Part shown: positions 1 through 8,965 of the stretch, piece after piece
Position numbering within the stretch: the first letter of the stretch is position 1
How the letters are laid out: every line of letters starts with the position of its first letter
Source: Pseudomonas taiwanensis
GTDB taxonomy: Bacteria > Pseudomonadota > Gammaproteobacteria > Pseudomonadales > Pseudomonadaceae
Direction: 5' to 3'
Length of the DNA: 64,000 nt
Assembly: GCF_013393345.1 (NCBI RefSeq)
Contig: NZ_QJRF01000069.1
Location: forward strand, 411,558 to 475,557
Made by a program: the position numbers and the translations under genes
Notes under the pieces: generated by a model
What the model was told of the DNA's origin: nothing
Seen by the model: only the letters and a program-made list of their open reading frames with translations
Databases searched by the model: none

Positions 1-1
1 G

Positions 2-118
2 GATCTGGTGGAGCAGGTATCCGCGCAGATTCGCCCACTCATGAGCGGCGCCGCTGAGCTGGATGTTCCGCTGGTGGTGGAAGTGGGCGTAGGTGACAAC
101 TGGGATGAGGCGCACTGA
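2..118 (+). CDS. polA: DNA polymerase I, C-terminal end (partial)
   Basis: The first 38 codons of the window read in frame 2 as the extreme C-terminus of DNA polymerase I, ending at a TGA at 116-118. The tail [11 protein letters not shown] is the conserved last stretch of Pseudomonas PolA, on the far side of the palm domain. The rest of the gene lies upstream of the window. PolA does gap filling and Okazaki fragment maturation in the cytoplasm. The call also rests on position: the next features are an ErsA-type RNA and engB, the usual right-hand neighbours of polA in Pseudomonas. It is too short to prove alone. Confidence 0.9.
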   Translation, partial: DLVEQVSAQIRPLMSGAAELDVPLVVEVGVGDNWDEAH

Positions 119-222
119 GTGCGCCTTCGGGGCGGAATCTGTATCAGCAGTGAAACAGGTGTTTATTTCTTGATCGAATAAACATGCTTCTTTTGATAGC
201 AAAGAGTTTTTGAAAGAAGTCT

Positions 223-250
223 GAACTTTCTGCGAATCAGGGGAGTCACA
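223..250 (+). promoter_or_regulatory. AlgU (sigma-22/RpoE)-type promoter of the ErsA RNA
   Basis: GAACTT at 223-228 is a perfect -35 element for the envelope-stress sigma factor AlgU. Seventeen bases later TCACA at 246-250 resembles the -10 consensus TCTGA/TCAAA. Transcription would start near 256-258. Known P. aeruginosa ErsA is AlgU-dependent, which fits. The -10 is imperfect, so this is a good but not certain call. Confidence 0.65.
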
Positions 251-256
251 CACATG

Positions 257-386
257 AATGGCTGGTGAAGCCTTTCGATGCTCCTTTTGCTGTGTTTAGT
301 GTTGGCAGATATCTGAACCCCGCCCTAGCGGTTCAGACTTAGACCCCGAACTTCCCCCTCCCCATACGAAGTCCGGGGTTTTTTTT
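257..386 (+). ncRNA. ersA: ErsA-type small regulatory RNA
   Basis: The polA-engB gap has no open reading frame of note but holds an AlgU-type promoter, a hairpin (TCTGAACC at 312-319 paired with GGTTCAGA at 330-337) and a strong terminator with eight T. The implied transcript is about 130 nt, very close to the length known for ErsA. In P. aeruginosa ErsA is encoded between polA and engB, the position of Spot 42 in enterobacteria. It is an Hfq-dependent RNA that acts on envelope and exopolysaccharide genes such as algC. The C-rich run CTTCCCCCTCCCC at 351-363 is a plausible seed and lies in the terminator loop region. The exact 5' end is inferred from the promoter. Confidence 0.8.
343..386 (+). 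terminator. Rho-independent terminator of ErsA
   Basis: The segment ACCCCGAACTTC at 343-354 pairs with GAAGTCCGGGGT at 368-379 (one mismatch) around a C-rich loop and runs into T379-T386. Confidence 0.9.
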
Positions 387-395
387 GCCCGCAAT

Positions 396-1037
396 TCAGG
401 CTTCGGCTTCGTCGTCCTGCAGGTCCAGCTGCAACCAGTGCGCGAGCACGGCGTGGGCTTCTTCGATGCCCTGGCGCTTGGGTGCGGAGAACAGCTGGAT
501 GCTCACACCTTCGCCCCAACCCTTGCGGATCTCCTGGCGCACCTTCAGCAGGGCGTTCTTCGCTGCACCGAACGCCAGCTTGTCGGCCTTGGTCAGCAGG
601 ATGTGCAGGGGCATGTTGCCCGCGCTGGACCAATCCAGCATCAGGCGGTCGAAGTCGGTCAGCGGGTGGCGGATGTCCATCATCAGGATCAGCCCGGCGA
701 GACTTTCGCGGCTGCTGAGGTAGGCCTCCAGGTGATGCTGCCAGTGTTGCTTGAGGGGGATCGGCACCTTGGCGTAGCCGTAGCCGGGCAGGTCCACCAG
801 GCGACGTTCTTCGTCCAGCGAGAAGAAGTTCAGCAGCTGGGTGCGACCCGGGGTTTTCGAGGTACGCGCCAGGCTGGCGTGGGTCAGGGTGTTCAGCGCG
901 CTGGACTTGCCGGCGTTGGAACGCCCGGCAAAAGCCACTTCCAGGCCGCTATCCGGCGGGCACTGGTCGACCTTGGCGGCACTGATGAGAAAGCGGGCTT
1001 GTTGGCACAGGCCGAGAATCGGGTTCTTCGATGACAT
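396..1037 (-). CDS. engB: Ribosome biogenesis GTP-binding protein EngB/YihA
   Basis: This 213-residue protein is a TRAFAC-class GTPase needed for late assembly of the 50S ribosomal subunit in the cytoplasm. The G1 motif GRSNAGKSS lies at residues 38-46, a threonine for G2 follows in the SKTPGRTQ stretch, G3 is DLPGYGYA and G4 is TKAD. Length and motif order match the EngB family. It is transcribed towards the ErsA terminator, convergent with polA. A short acidic tail (DDEAEA) ends the protein. The ATG at 1037 gives the expected N-terminus ([12 protein letters not shown]). No operon partner is seen on this strand. Confidence 0.97.
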   Translation of the reverse strand: MSSKNPILGLCQQARFLISAAKVDQCPPDSGLEVAFAGRSNAGKSSALNTLTHASLARTSKTPGRTQLLNFFSLDEERRLVDLPGYGYAKVPIPLKQHWQHHLEAYLSSRESLAGLILMMDIRHPLTDFDRLMLDWSSAGNMPLHILLTKADKLAFGAAKNALLKVRQEIRKGWGEGVSIQLFSAPKRQGIEEAHAVLAHWLQLDLQDDEAEA

Positions 1038-1212
1038 TGGGAATCCAGGGGTGCGACGCGGTGTCGCATAGGGCGGTTTCGTTTCCGTTTATGCATCGCC
1101 AGTATATAATGCCGCAGATTTAGTGTGCGCTTTATCCCCAGGGTCTAGAGTGTCCACGGCATGACCGACGCACGACAGAATGCGCGGCGAAGCCCCCCCG
1201 ATGAGGTTGATC

Positions 1213-1503
1213 ATGAAGAAAGTACTGCTCGCTGCTAGCCTTGCGGCGCTGTCCTTCGTCGCGCAAGCGGCCCAGGATCCGGAAGCGGTTTTCAACCGGG
1301 CCTGTGGCGCCTGTCATACTGGTCAGCTGCCGATGGCGCCGAAGAAGGGCGACAAGGCTGCCTGGGAACCGCGCCTGGCCAAGGGCATGGACACTCTGGT
1401 ACAGAGCGTCACCAATGGTTTGAACGCCATGCCGCCGAAAGGCCTGTGCATGGATTGCAGTGCCGAGGACTACAAGGCCGTCATCCAATGGATGAGCCAA
1501 TAA
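1213..1503 (+). CDS. Cytochrome c5 family protein
   Basis: This 96-residue periplasmic monoheme cytochrome carries electrons between membrane complexes. The start at ATG 1213 is chosen because it begins a clean signal peptide (MKKVLLAASLAALSFVAQAA) with a GAGG element nearby; earlier in-frame ATGs would spoil the leader. The heme site CGACH is at residues 31-35, the probable Met ligand is in NAMPP near residue 73, and Cys79/Cys82 form the extra pair typical of cytochrome c5. It lies 51 bp upstream of a cytochrome c4 gene, the usual c5-c4 pair next to dsbA in pseudomonads. This suggests shared transcription and shared Dsb/Ccm maturation. Confidence 0.93.
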   Translation: MKKVLLAASLAALSFVAQAAQDPEAVFNRACGACHTGQLPMAPKKGDKAAWEPRLAKGMDTLVQSVTNGLNAMPPKGLCMDCSAEDYKAVIQWMSQ

Positions 1504-1554
1504 AGTAGCCCGGCGCATAACACCTTTACCCTTTAGCCGTAGTTGGATTAGCTG

Positions 1555-2160
1555 ATGAACAAAGTAATCGTGAGTCTGCTGTTGACCCTGGGCATCACCG
1601 GCATGGCCCACGCCGCTGGCGACGCCAAGGCTGGTCAGGCCAAGGCCGCAGTATGTGGTGCCTGCCATGGCCCGGACGGCAACAGCGCCGCCCCGAACTT
1701 CCCGAAACTGGCTGGCCAGGGCGAGCGCTACCTGCTCAAGCAGATGAAGGACATCAAGGCCGGTAACCGTACCGTGCTGGAAATGACCGGCCTGCTGAAC
1801 AACCTCAGCGACCAGGACCTGGCTGACATCGCCGCCTACTTCTCCAGCCAGAAGGGCAGCGTCGGCGCAGCCGATCCTAAAGTCGTCGCCCGTGGTGAAG
1901 CGCTCTTCCGCGGCGGCAAGCTGGATCAGGGCATGCCGGCCTGCACCGGCTGCCACGCTCCCGACGGCTCCGGCAACGCGGCTGCCGGCTTCCCGCACCT
2001 GGGTGGCCAGCATGCCCAGTACGTGGCCAAGCAGCTGACCGATTTCCGCGAAGGCAACCGCACCAACGATGGCGACAGCATGATCATGCGCGGCATCGCC
2101 GCCAAGCTGAGCAACAAGGACATCGAAGCGGTATCCAGCTACATCCAGGGCCTGCACTGA
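1555..2160 (+). CDS. Diheme cytochrome c4
   Basis: This 201-residue periplasmic diheme cytochrome carries electrons towards terminal oxidases. A signal peptide ends after HAAGDAKAG. Two heme c sites, CGACH at 34-38 and CTGCH at 130-134, each head a similar cytochrome domain of about 90 residues. Met ligands are expected near residue 77 and in SMIMRG around 176-178. The internal duplication and the length are those of cytochrome c4. The gene follows the cytochrome c5 gene closely and is closed by a strong terminator at 2185-2208. In P. aeruginosa the corresponding gene lies in the same place before dsbA. Confidence 0.96.
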   Translation: MNKVIVSLLLTLGITGMAHAAGDAKAGQAKAAVCGACHGPDGNSAAPNFPKLAGQGERYLLKQMKDIKAGNRTVLEMTGLLNNLSDQDLADIAAYFSSQKGSVGAADPKVVARGEALFRGGKLDQGMPACTGCHAPDGSGNAAAGFPHLGGQHAQYVAKQLTDFREGNRTNDGDSMIMRGIAAKLSNKDIEAVSSYIQGLH

Positions 2161-2184
2161 GACCCGTTGTCTGGAATCTGAAAG

Positions 2185-2208
2185 AGGGTGGCTTAGGCCA
2201 CCCTTTTT
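2185..2208 (+). terminator. Terminator after cytochrome c4
   Basis: The perfect stem AGGGTGGC/GCCACCCT around a TTAG-type loop at 2185-2204 is followed by a run of T. It ends the cytochrome unit 25 bp after the stop codon. Confidence 0.9.
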
Positions 2209-2302
2209 CGTTCTTCGGGCCGCTACAATGGCCGGAACCCGCTGTGTCGCCGCAGGTCGAAACATGGCCTTCGCGGCCCTATTACCCCTCAAGGAGTGAA
2301 GC

Positions 2303-2935
2303 ATGCGTAACCTGATTCTTTCCGCCGTTCTTGCTGGCGCAAGCCTGCTGGGCATGAGCGCCGTCCAGGCTGACGACATCGAGGCTGGCAAGCAGTATGT
2401 CGAACTGAACAGCCCGGTTCCGGTGTCGGTTCCCGGCAAGATCGAAGTGGTGGAGCTGTTCTGGTACGGCTGCCCGCACTGCTACCAGTTCGAGCCGACC
2501 CTCAATCCCTGGGCCGAGAAACTGCCGGAAGATGTCAACTTCGTGCGCATTCCCGCCATGTTCGGCGGCCTGTGGAATGTCCATGGCCAGCTGTTCATCA
2601 CCCTGGAAAGCATGAAAGTCGAGCATTCGGTCCACAAGGCCGTGTTCGATGCCATCCACAAGGAAGGCAAGAAACTCGCTACCCCGGAAGAAATGGCTGA
2701 GTTCCTCGCCGGCCAGGGCGTGGACAAGGACGCCTTCCTCAAGGCCTACAACTCCTTCGCGGTCAAAGGCCAGATGGAGAAAGCCAAGAAGCTGGCCATG
2801 GCCTACCAGATCACTGGCGTACCGACCCTGGTGGTTAACGGCAAATACCGCTTCGACATCAGCTCCTCGGGCGGCCCGGAGCAGACCCTCAAAGTCGCCG
2901 AACACCTGATCGAGAAGGAGCGCGCCGCGAAGTAA
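2303..2935 (+). CDS. dsbA: Thiol:disulfide interchange protein DsbA
   Basis: This 210-residue periplasmic oxidoreductase introduces disulfide bonds into exported proteins and is reoxidised by DsbB. A signal peptide (MRNLILSAVL to VQA) precedes a thioredoxin fold with the DsbA-type active site CPHC at residues 57-60 (FWYGCPHCYQFEP). The cis-proline loop TGVPTLVVNG follows near residue 173, and an inserted helical domain lies between them. An AAGGAG Shine-Dalgarno element at 2290-2295 supports the start. It sits directly after the two cytochromes c, whose heme-site cysteines depend on periplasmic thiol chemistry. The next gene (EEP family) starts 16 bp later, so read-through is likely. Confidence 0.97.
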   Translation: MRNLILSAVLAGASLLGMSAVQADDIEAGKQYVELNSPVPVSVPGKIEVVELFWYGCPHCYQFEPTLNPWAEKLPEDVNFVRIPAMFGGLWNVHGQLFITLESMKVEHSVHKAVFDAIHKEGKKLATPEEMAEFLAGQGVDKDAFLKAYNSFAVKGQMEKAKKLAMAYQITGVPTLVVNGKYRFDISSSGGPEQTLKVAEHLIEKERAAK

Positions 2936-2951
2936 GCGGCGCATTCGCCCG

Positions 2952-3812
2952 ATGCTGCGACGCTGGGTGGGTGAGCGGGAGGCAGGCCCCTGCGATGCAC
3001 GGGTCAACCCTCACTGCGACAGGGGCGGTTTGCCCGCCGACGGTCGCCTGCGCCTGCTCAGCTTCAATATCCAGGTCGGCATCAGCACCGAGCGTTACCG
3101 CCATTACCTGACCCGTGGCTGGCAGCATCTGCTGCCGCACACGGGCCGCGCCGGAAACCTCCAGCGCATTGGCGACCTGTTGGGCGACTACGATCTGGTC
3201 GCCCTGCAGGAGGTCGACGGCGGCAGCCTCCGCTCCGGCTACATCAATCAGGTCGAACACCTCGCCCAGCTCGGCGCCTTCCCTTACTGGTATCAGCAGC
3301 TCAACCGCAACCTTGGGCGCATCGCCCAGCACAGCAACGGCCTGCTCAGCCGCTTGCAGCCCAGTTTGCTGGAAGACCATCCCCTGCCCGGCCCTCCCGG
3401 CCGCGGCGCGATCCTGTTGCGCTTCGGTTCGGGCAGCAATGCCCTCGCCGTGGTGATGATGCACCTGTCCCTCGGGGCCCGTACCCGTACTCGCCAGCTG
3501 GCCTACATCCGCGAGCGCGTCAGCGGCTTTCGCCATCTGGTGCTGATGGGCGACATGAACACCCACGCCAACGACCTGCTGCAGAACTCGCCCCTGCGCG
3601 ACCTCGGTCTCCTGGCGCCCCAGGTCGAGGCGACATTCCCCAGCTGGCGGCCGCAACGCTGTCTCGACCATATCCTGCTCAGCCCCAGTCTGACCCTCGA
3701 GCGCGTGGCGGTGCTCAGCCAACCCATATCCGACCATCTGCCCGTGGCGGTGGACATTCGCCTGCCCGCTGAACTGCGGGCCGATCTGCCCCTGGCCCTC
3801 AGCGAAAACTAG
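2952..3812 (+). CDS. Endonuclease/exonuclease/phosphatase (EEP) family protein
   Basis: This 286-residue protein has the metal-dependent EEP hydrolase fold. Visible active-site motifs are SFNIQ (Asn39), LQEVDGG (Glu87), MMHLSL (His171), GDMNTH (Asp201, Asn203), LDH (Asp239, His240) and SDHLPV (Asp261, His262). The set is complete, so the enzyme should be active on a phosphoester such as DNA, RNA or a phospholipid headgroup; the substrate cannot be told from sequence. There is no clear signal peptide. The ATG lacks a strong Shine-Dalgarno element, so a start inside the first 30 poorly conserved residues is possible. It ends 14 bp before the diguanylate cyclase gene, in the same order as in P. 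aeruginosa. Confidence 0.88.
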   Translation: MLRRWVGEREAGPCDARVNPHCDRGGLPADGRLRLLSFNIQVGISTERYRHYLTRGWQHLLPHTGRAGNLQRIGDLLGDYDLVALQEVDGGSLRSGYINQVEHLAQLGAFPYWYQQLNRNLGRIAQHSNGLLSRLQPSLLEDHPLPGPPGRGAILLRFGSGSNALAVVMMHLSLGARTRTRQLAYIRERVSGFRHLVLMGDMNTHANDLLQNSPLRDLGLLAPQVEATFPSWRPQRCLDHILLSPSLTLERVAVLSQPISDHLPVAVDIRLPAELRADLPLALSEN

Positions 3813-3826
3813 CGCGGAATCCCTGC

Positions 3827-5758
3827 ATGAGCGACGACGCCCAGCGTTGGAAAGCCAAATACCTGGAAAGCCTTGAACAGCAGGAGAAGCTCGAGAAGCG
3901 CTGGGATGCCCGCCTCGACCTGCTGCGCCGTGGCCTGGTGCGCAGCTCCCTGGCTGCCGAGGGCTCCGACAAGGCAGTTGACCAGTGCATGCAGGAGCTG
4001 CGGGAAATCATCCGTAGCGAGCAGATGGACGCCGGCCTTTCGGCGCTGATCCCGCGCCTGGAAAAGGCCGTACTGGACTCCGAGCAGCGTCGCCAGCAAC
4101 GCGTTGAACAGAACGTCAACGCCCTCACCGCGATCGCCGGCCGCCTGCTCGCACTCGATCTGCCGCGTGAGGTGCGCAAGGGGATCAAGCAGTTCTCCAG
4201 GCGCATCGATGAGCGCGCGCGCCATTCCCGCGAGTTGCCGGCCCTGCTTGCCGAACTCGGGATGCTTCAGGGCCAGGCGCTGGAAGCGCTATCCAATGAA
4301 GACGCATCGGTTGCCAAGCCCGGTCTGCTGCAGCGGCTTTTCGGCAGCAACCGCGAGGATGCATCAGAAGCCGGCTCAGAGGCAGCGACGTCCGAAGTGG
4401 AACAGCGTCAGGCGCCAGTACCCGCTCCGGCCATGGAAGCTGGAAGCGAGCCTGAGGTCGAAGCGCGGATACCGGCCACCTCCATCGATCCCGTGCGTAC
4501 CCCGGCGCCCATTGCGTCGGTCGAATCCGTACAGGCAGTCGCCGCCCCTGTCCCCGTGCGTATCAGCGGTCTGGACAGCTTGCCGCTCTCCGCGTCCATC
4601 CTCACCGGTGACGGCAACCCCGAATACGCCCTCCCCAGCCTGCCCGAGCCGGGCTACAGCGCCATCGCCCCCCATGTCGCTGACAGCCTGCGTTCACTGC
4701 TGGACGAACTGGACCTTCCGGAACATCACCAGCCGCAGGCGGCGGCACTGCGCCAACGACTGGAAGGTGGACTGAACTGGTATGAACTGGTGCCGGTTCT
4801 GGATGATCTGGGTGTGCTTGTGCTGGCGATGACCGACAGCGGCCACCGCGAATTCGCCGGCTACCTGAAACAGCTTAACCAGCGCCTGGCGCTGTTCCTT
4901 GAGCACCTGAGCACGGCGCACGAAGGTTATTCCGAGTCACTGGACAGTGCCCGAGCCCTCGACGACCAACTGCGCGAGCAGGTCAGCGGTTTGCAGGCCA
5001 GCGTGCAGGACGCCACGGACCTCACCCACCTCAAGCAGAGCCTGGAGCAGCGCCTGGACGGTCTGCTCGACACCATGAACCGCTACCAGCAGCAGCGTTC
5101 GACCCGCGAGCACGAGGTCGGCGAGCGATTGCAGGTGCTGATGACGCGGGTGGCGGCCATGGAAGAGGAGGCCAAGACCTTCCAGGACAACCTTGAGGTA
5201 CAGCGCCAGAAGGCGCTGCAGGACCCGCTCACCGGGCTGCCCAACCGCGCGGCCTGGAACGAACGTCTGGGAATCGAACTGGCGCGGCAGCAGCGCTACG
5301 GAGGTGACCTGCTGCTGGCGGTGATCGACATCGACCACTTCAAGCGCATCAACGATGGCTTCGGCCACCTGGCCGGCGACAAGGTGCTGAAGATCATCGC
5401 CGGCGAACTCCATCGGCGCCTGCGCAAGACCGACTTCATCGCCCGATTTGGTGGCGAGGAGTTCGTCCTGCTGCTGCCTGCTACCCCTGTGGATGGCGGC
5501 GAGCAGCTGATGGAAAGCTTGCGCGTGGCCATCGAGGCCTGCCCGTTCCACTTCAAGGGCGAACGGGTGTCCATCACCCTCTCGGCCGGCCTGACATCAT
5601 TGCTGCCCGGTGAGCCGAGCGACGTCGCCTTCCAGCGCGCGGACGAGGCGCTTTACCGGGCCAAGCACCAGGGGCGCAATCGCATCGAGCTGTCCCTGCC
5701 GAAGCCATTGGCAGGAAGCAGCGCACCCGACCCGCAGGGGTTGCCGCAACCGGGCTGA
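3827..5758 (+). CDS. dgcH: Diguanylate cyclase (DgcH-like)
   Basis: This 643-residue protein makes cyclic di-GMP from two GTP. The N-terminal half is charged and helical, followed by an Ala/Pro/Glu-rich linker at about 180-250 and a coiled-coil segment at about 370-460 before the catalytic domain. The GGDEF domain occupies roughly 460-625. Its A-site is GGEEF at 542-546 and the product-inhibition I-site RKTD lies at 533-536 with the standard five-residue spacing, so both catalysis and feedback control look intact. No transmembrane helix is visible, so the protein is probably cytoplasmic. The position after dsbA and the EEP gene matches P. aeruginosa dgcH. Confidence 0.93.
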   Translation: MSDDAQRWKAKYLESLEQQEKLEKRWDARLDLLRRGLVRSSLAAEGSDKAVDQCMQELREIIRSEQMDAGLSALIPRLEKAVLDSEQRRQQRVEQNVNALTAIAGRLLALDLPREVRKGIKQFSRRIDERARHSRELPALLAELGMLQGQALEALSNEDASVAKPGLLQRLFGSNREDASEAGSEAATSEVEQRQAPVPAPAMEAGSEPEVEARIPATSIDPVRTPAPIASVESVQAVAAPVPVRISGLDSLPLSASILTGDGNPEYALPSLPEPGYSAIAPHVADSLRSLLDELDLPEHHQPQAAALRQRLEGGLNWYELVPVLDDLGVLVLAMTDSGHREFAGYLKQLNQRLALFLEHLSTAHEGYSESLDSARALDDQLREQVSGLQASVQDATDLTHLKQSLEQRLDGLLDTMNRYQQQRSTREHEVGERLQVLMTRVAAMEEEAKTFQDNLEVQRQKALQDPLTGLPNRAAWNERLGIELARQQRYGGDLLLAVIDIDHFKRINDGFGHLAGDKVLKIIAGELHRRLRKTDFIARFGGEEFVLLLPATPVDGGEQLMESLRVAIEACPFHFKGERVSITLSAGLTSLLPGEPSDVAFQRADEALYRAKHQGRNRIELSLPKPLAGSSAPDPQGLPQPG

Positions 5759-5763
5759 GTTCG

Positions 5764-7182
5764 TCAGGCGGCGCTTGAGATATAGGGCTTCCAGTTTTCC
5801 GGAATATGTTCCAGGCGTGGGTAATCCAGTCCGGCGAACTGCGGTTCGCTGAGCATGAACGGCGTGTGCCGCTGCTCGATCGGCAGGCCACGCAGTTCGG
5901 GTAGCCAGAGACTGACGTAGGCGGCATCCGGGTCGTACTGCCGGGCCTGGCGCAGCGCATTGAAGGCCCGCGCGCGACGCGGGTCGCTGGCCACGCCGGC
6001 GAGGTAGGCCCAGTTGCCCCAGTTGCTCGCCGGGTCGTAATCCAGCAAGTGTTCTTCGAACCAGGCCGCACCGTAGCGCCAGTCCTGCTCCAGATCGTTG
6101 ACCAGGTAAGCCGCCACCACCTGCCGGCCGCGGCTGGACATCCAGCCGGTCATCATCAGCTCGCGCATGTTGGCGTCCACCAGCGGCATGCCGGTGCGAC
6201 CGTTGCACCAGCGCAGGTAGCGCTCGTCGAGATTGCTCGGCGCCCGGGCGGTGGCCTTCAGCCCGTCTGCGCGGAACAGGGCACTGCCGAAGCGCAGCAG
6301 CGTCCAGCGGAAGAATTCGCGCCAGAGCAATTCCATCCACAACTGCTGGGTCGACTCACTGCGGCCATGCTGCGCTTCCAGGCGGTGCAGTTCGGCAGCC
6401 ACCCGGCGTGGCGACAGACTGCCATTGGCCAGCCAGGGCGACAGCTTGGATGAGTATTCGCTGCCGATCATGCCGTTGCGGGTTTCCTGATACTGGTGCA
6501 CACCCCGGGATTCCCAGAGATAGTCGCGCAGCCGCGCTTGCGCGGCAGGCTCGCCGCCGGCGAAAGGGAATGCGGTGGCCGGCGTCCCCAGCGGCTCGCC
6601 CAACCCCAGGCGGGACAGCGTCGGCAGCGGCTCCATCAGGCTCAACGCGCCGCTGGGCAACGGCGGCAGCGTGTGCGGAATGGGACGCGGCTGGAAGACG
6701 TAGAGGCGCTCATCCATCAGGTCGCGGAACTTATTGAAGACCGAAGGCAGCTCGATCAGTGGCCGCGGCAGTTCTTCCTCGCGCAGCAGATTGTTCCCCG
6801 GCAGCGCAGTGAACGGCACGCCCAGGGCATGACGGACGCGGCGCATCTCATCGAGCTCGAAGGGCGCCATTTCATCCAGGGTGAGGACTTCGTCCAGGCC
6901 CAGGTGGTCCACCAGGGTGGGAATCACCAGTTCCGCATGGCCCTGCACCACCAGGAGCCGTGAGCCGTGCTGGCGCAGGCCGGAATCCAGAGCTGCCAGG
7001 CTCTCCAGGAGAAAGCGCGCGCGATGCACCCCCAGACGGCGCGGGCCCAAAGGCGAGGGACGGAGCAGTGCAGGGTCGAAGACGTACAGGGGCAACAGAC
7101 GGTCTGCCTGGAGCGCGGCCTGGAGCGCCGGGTGGTCATCGAGCCTGAGATCCTGCTTGAACCAGAGCAGCGCGCGGCGCAT
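5764..7182 (-). CDS. Cryptochrome/photolyase family protein, DASH type
   Basis: This 472-residue flavoprotein starts with the photolyase N-terminal domain (LLWFKQDLRLDDHPAL) and continues into the FAD-binding helical domain. Motifs GSEYSSKLSPWLANGSLSPR and WMSSRGRQVVAAYLVND followed by DYDPASNWGNWAYLAG are characteristic of the cry-DASH branch rather than of class I CPD photolyases. DASH proteins repair pyrimidine dimers in single-stranded or looped DNA using light, and some have signalling roles. The gene is convergent with dgcH, only 5 bp away, and its start is 260 bp from the divergent MarC gene. It is the only photolyase-type gene in the window. Confidence 0.92.
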   Translation of the reverse strand: MRRALLWFKQDLRLDDHPALQAALQADRLLPLYVFDPALLRPSPLGPRRLGVHRARFLLESLAALDSGLRQHGSRLLVVQGHAELVIPTLVDHLGLDEVLTLDEMAPFELDEMRRVRHALGVPFTALPGNNLLREEELPRPLIELPSVFNKFRDLMDERLYVFQPRPIPHTLPPLPSGALSLMEPLPTLSRLGLGEPLGTPATAFPFAGGEPAAQARLRDYLWESRGVHQYQETRNGMIGSEYSSKLSPWLANGSLSPRRVAAELHRLEAQHGRSESTQQLWMELLWREFFRWTLLRFGSALFRADGLKATARAPSNLDERYLRWCNGRTGMPLVDANMRELMMTGWMSSRGRQVVAAYLVNDLEQDWRYGAAWFEEHLLDYDPASNWGNWAYLAGVASDPRRARAFNALRQARQYDPDAAYVSLWLPELRGLPIEQRHTPFMLSEPQFAGLDYPRLEHIPENWKPYISSAA

Positions 7183-7442
7183 GGCGGTCTTCCTCGGCGG
7201 GGATTTCCCTTATCTACAACATTACCTGCGGCAACCATTTCCACCTCGCCGTTCATCCCGGCCTGTAGGCCCCATGTCCGATAACCGCAGTGGCATTCGG
7301 CTATAATCCGCGCCCTTTTTCTTCCGGGGCCTGTGTCCGGAGAAGATTTCGCAACAGCTTCACTACCCGCCCCGGGGACTGCGCGCAGACGCCGGCGCAA
7401 CCGCCCATTACACTTCTGCCCATTGGTTGAGGGGAGCCCCCC

Positions 7443-8036
7443 ATGGAAATCCTAGGCATTGCCGTCCTGATCTTTCTGGTCACCGACCCCTTCGGCAACA
7501 TCGCCATCTTCATTGCCGCACTCAAGGGTGTGGCCCCCGAGCGCCGTCTGCGGGTGGCCCTGCGCGAACTGTTGTTCGCGCTGGCCCTGCTGATGCTGTT
7601 CCTCACCTTCGGCGACAAGATCCTCAGTGGCCTCGGCCTTTCCCGCGAGTCCATCGCCATCGCCGGCGGCATCATCCTGTTCATCATCGCGCTGCGCCTG
7701 ATCTTCCCGCGTCCCGAAGGGGTGCTCGGCGACCTGCCCGGCGGCGAGCCGATGCTGGTGCCGTTGGCGACGCCGGCGGTGGCCGGCCCGTCGGCCCTCG
7801 CCGTATTGATGACCTTGCGCAACACCCACGAGGGCGCGCTCTGGGAACTCTATGTCGCCGTCCTGCTGGCCTGGGCCTGCACCGCCCTGATCCTGCTGCA
7901 GGCGGCCTTCCTGCAACGCTTTCTCGGTGACCGTGGCCTGATGGCCGTGGAACGCCTGACCGGCATGCTGCTGATCATGCTCAGCGTCGACATGCTGCTC
8001 GACAACCTGCAAAGCATCCTTCACCTGACTCCATGA
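7443..8036 (+). CDS. MarC family integral membrane protein
   Basis: This 197-residue protein is predicted to cross the inner membrane six times. The N-terminal helix with the TDPFGNIAIF motif, the central GGIILFIIALRLIFP stretch and the PLATPAVAGPSALA loop are typical of the MarC/YhgN family (formerly UPF0056), whose transport role is unproven. GGGGAG just upstream of the ATG is a good ribosome binding site. The stop codon overlaps the start of ampDh2 (8033-8036), so translation of the two is probably coupled. A TATAAT-like hexamer at about 7291 in the 260-bp gap to the photolyase may belong to its promoter. Confidence 0.9.
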   Translation: MEILGIAVLIFLVTDPFGNIAIFIAALKGVAPERRLRVALRELLFALALLMLFLTFGDKILSGLGLSRESIAIAGGIILFIIALRLIFPRPEGVLGDLPGGEPMLVPLATPAVAGPSALAVLMTLRNTHEGALWELYVAVLLAWACTALILLQAAFLQRFLGDRGLMAVERLTGMLLIMLSVDMLLDNLQSILHLTP

Positions 8037-8827
8037 AAACCTTTTTCCTGAGCCTCGCCCTGCTACTGCTCGGTGGCTGCGCCGGCGGGCTGAGCATCGA
8101 TGACAGCCACACCTCCGTGAGCCAGAGCAGCCGTGTGCAGTACGTGGTGCTGCACTACACCTCCACCAACATGGAGAACTCCCTGCGCCTGCTGACCCGT
8201 GACGGCGTCAGCAGCCACTACCTGATCGGCGACCGACCGGCGAAGGTCTATCGCCTGGTGGATGAGAATCGCCGCGCCTGGCATGCGGGCGAGAGTGAAT
8301 GGCAGGGGCGTACCTGGTTGAATGCCAGCACCATCGGCATCGAACTGGTCAACGACGGCTACCGCGATACGCCGGCCGGGCGCGTCTACCAACCCTTCAG
8401 CGACGAGCAGATCGATGCGCTCATCCTGCTGCTGAAGGACATCGTGCAGCGGCACAACCTGCCCGAGGGCAGCATCATCGGCCACAGCGACATCGCGCCC
8501 CAGCGCAAGGTCGATCCGGGCCCGCTGTTCCCCTGGAAGCGCCTGGCCGACGCGGGCCTGCTGCCCTGGCCGGACGCCCGTGCGGTGGCCCGTGAACAGT
8601 CGCGCTTTGCCACGGCCCTGCCTACCATCGGCTGGTTCCAGCAACAGCTCATTCGCCAGGGTTACAGCACGCCGCAGACTGGCGTGCTGGACAAGGAAAC
8701 CCGCAATGTCATCGCCGCCTTCCAGATGAAGTATCGCCAGCGCCTCTTCGACGGCCAGCCGGACGCCGAGACCGCCGCCCTGCTGCTCGTGCTCAATGGG
8801 ATGCGGCAAGGGGCGAATTCATTGTAG
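8033..8827 (+). CDS. ampDh2: N-acetylmuramoyl-L-alanine amidase AmpDh2-like, lipoprotein
   Basis: This 264-residue zinc amidase cleaves the bond between MurNAc and the stem peptide of peptidoglycan. The leader MKTFFLSLALLLLGGCAGG has a lipobox with lipidated Cys16, so the mature enzyme should be anchored to a membrane in the periplasm. The amidase_2 fold shows the zinc ligands His41, His151 and Asp161, and Glu104. A peptidoglycan-binding domain follows at about 195-255. The lack of Asp or Gly at +2 of the mature protein (Ala17) predicts outer-membrane sorting. The location beside kinB/algB is that of P. aeruginosa ampDh2, which takes part in AmpC beta-lactamase regulation. Confidence 0.94.
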   Translation: MKTFFLSLALLLLGGCAGGLSIDDSHTSVSQSSRVQYVVLHYTSTNMENSLRLLTRDGVSSHYLIGDRPAKVYRLVDENRRAWHAGESEWQGRTWLNASTIGIELVNDGYRDTPAGRVYQPFSDEQIDALILLLKDIVQRHNLPEGSIIGHSDIAPQRKVDPGPLFPWKRLADAGLLPWPDARAVAREQSRFATALPTIGWFQQQLIRQGYSTPQTGVLDKETRNVIAAFQMKYRQRLFDGQPDAETAALLLVLNGMRQGANSL

Positions 8828-8937
8828 GAGCGAGCTTGCTCGCGAAGAGATCCTGCCCGGGCCGTTCGCGAGCAAGCTCGCTCCTACAGAAAAACCGGGA
8901 AGCGGTTTACCGAATTCGAATGAATTCGCTCCCACAG
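8824..8937. repeat. REP palindrome, TGTAGGAGCGAGCTTGCTCGCGA class
   Basis: The 23-bp arms at 8824-8846 and 8866-8888 are perfect inverted repeats of the common Pseudomonas REP core. A degenerate second unit (GAATTCGCTCCCACAGG) follows at 8921-8937. The element starts inside the last codons of ampDh2 and lies between the convergent ampDh2 and kinB genes, where it could act as a transcript end or gyrase/IHF site. Confidence 0.9.
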
Positions 8938-8965
8938 GTCCCGGTCGGCAATAGCTAGGCTGGGA

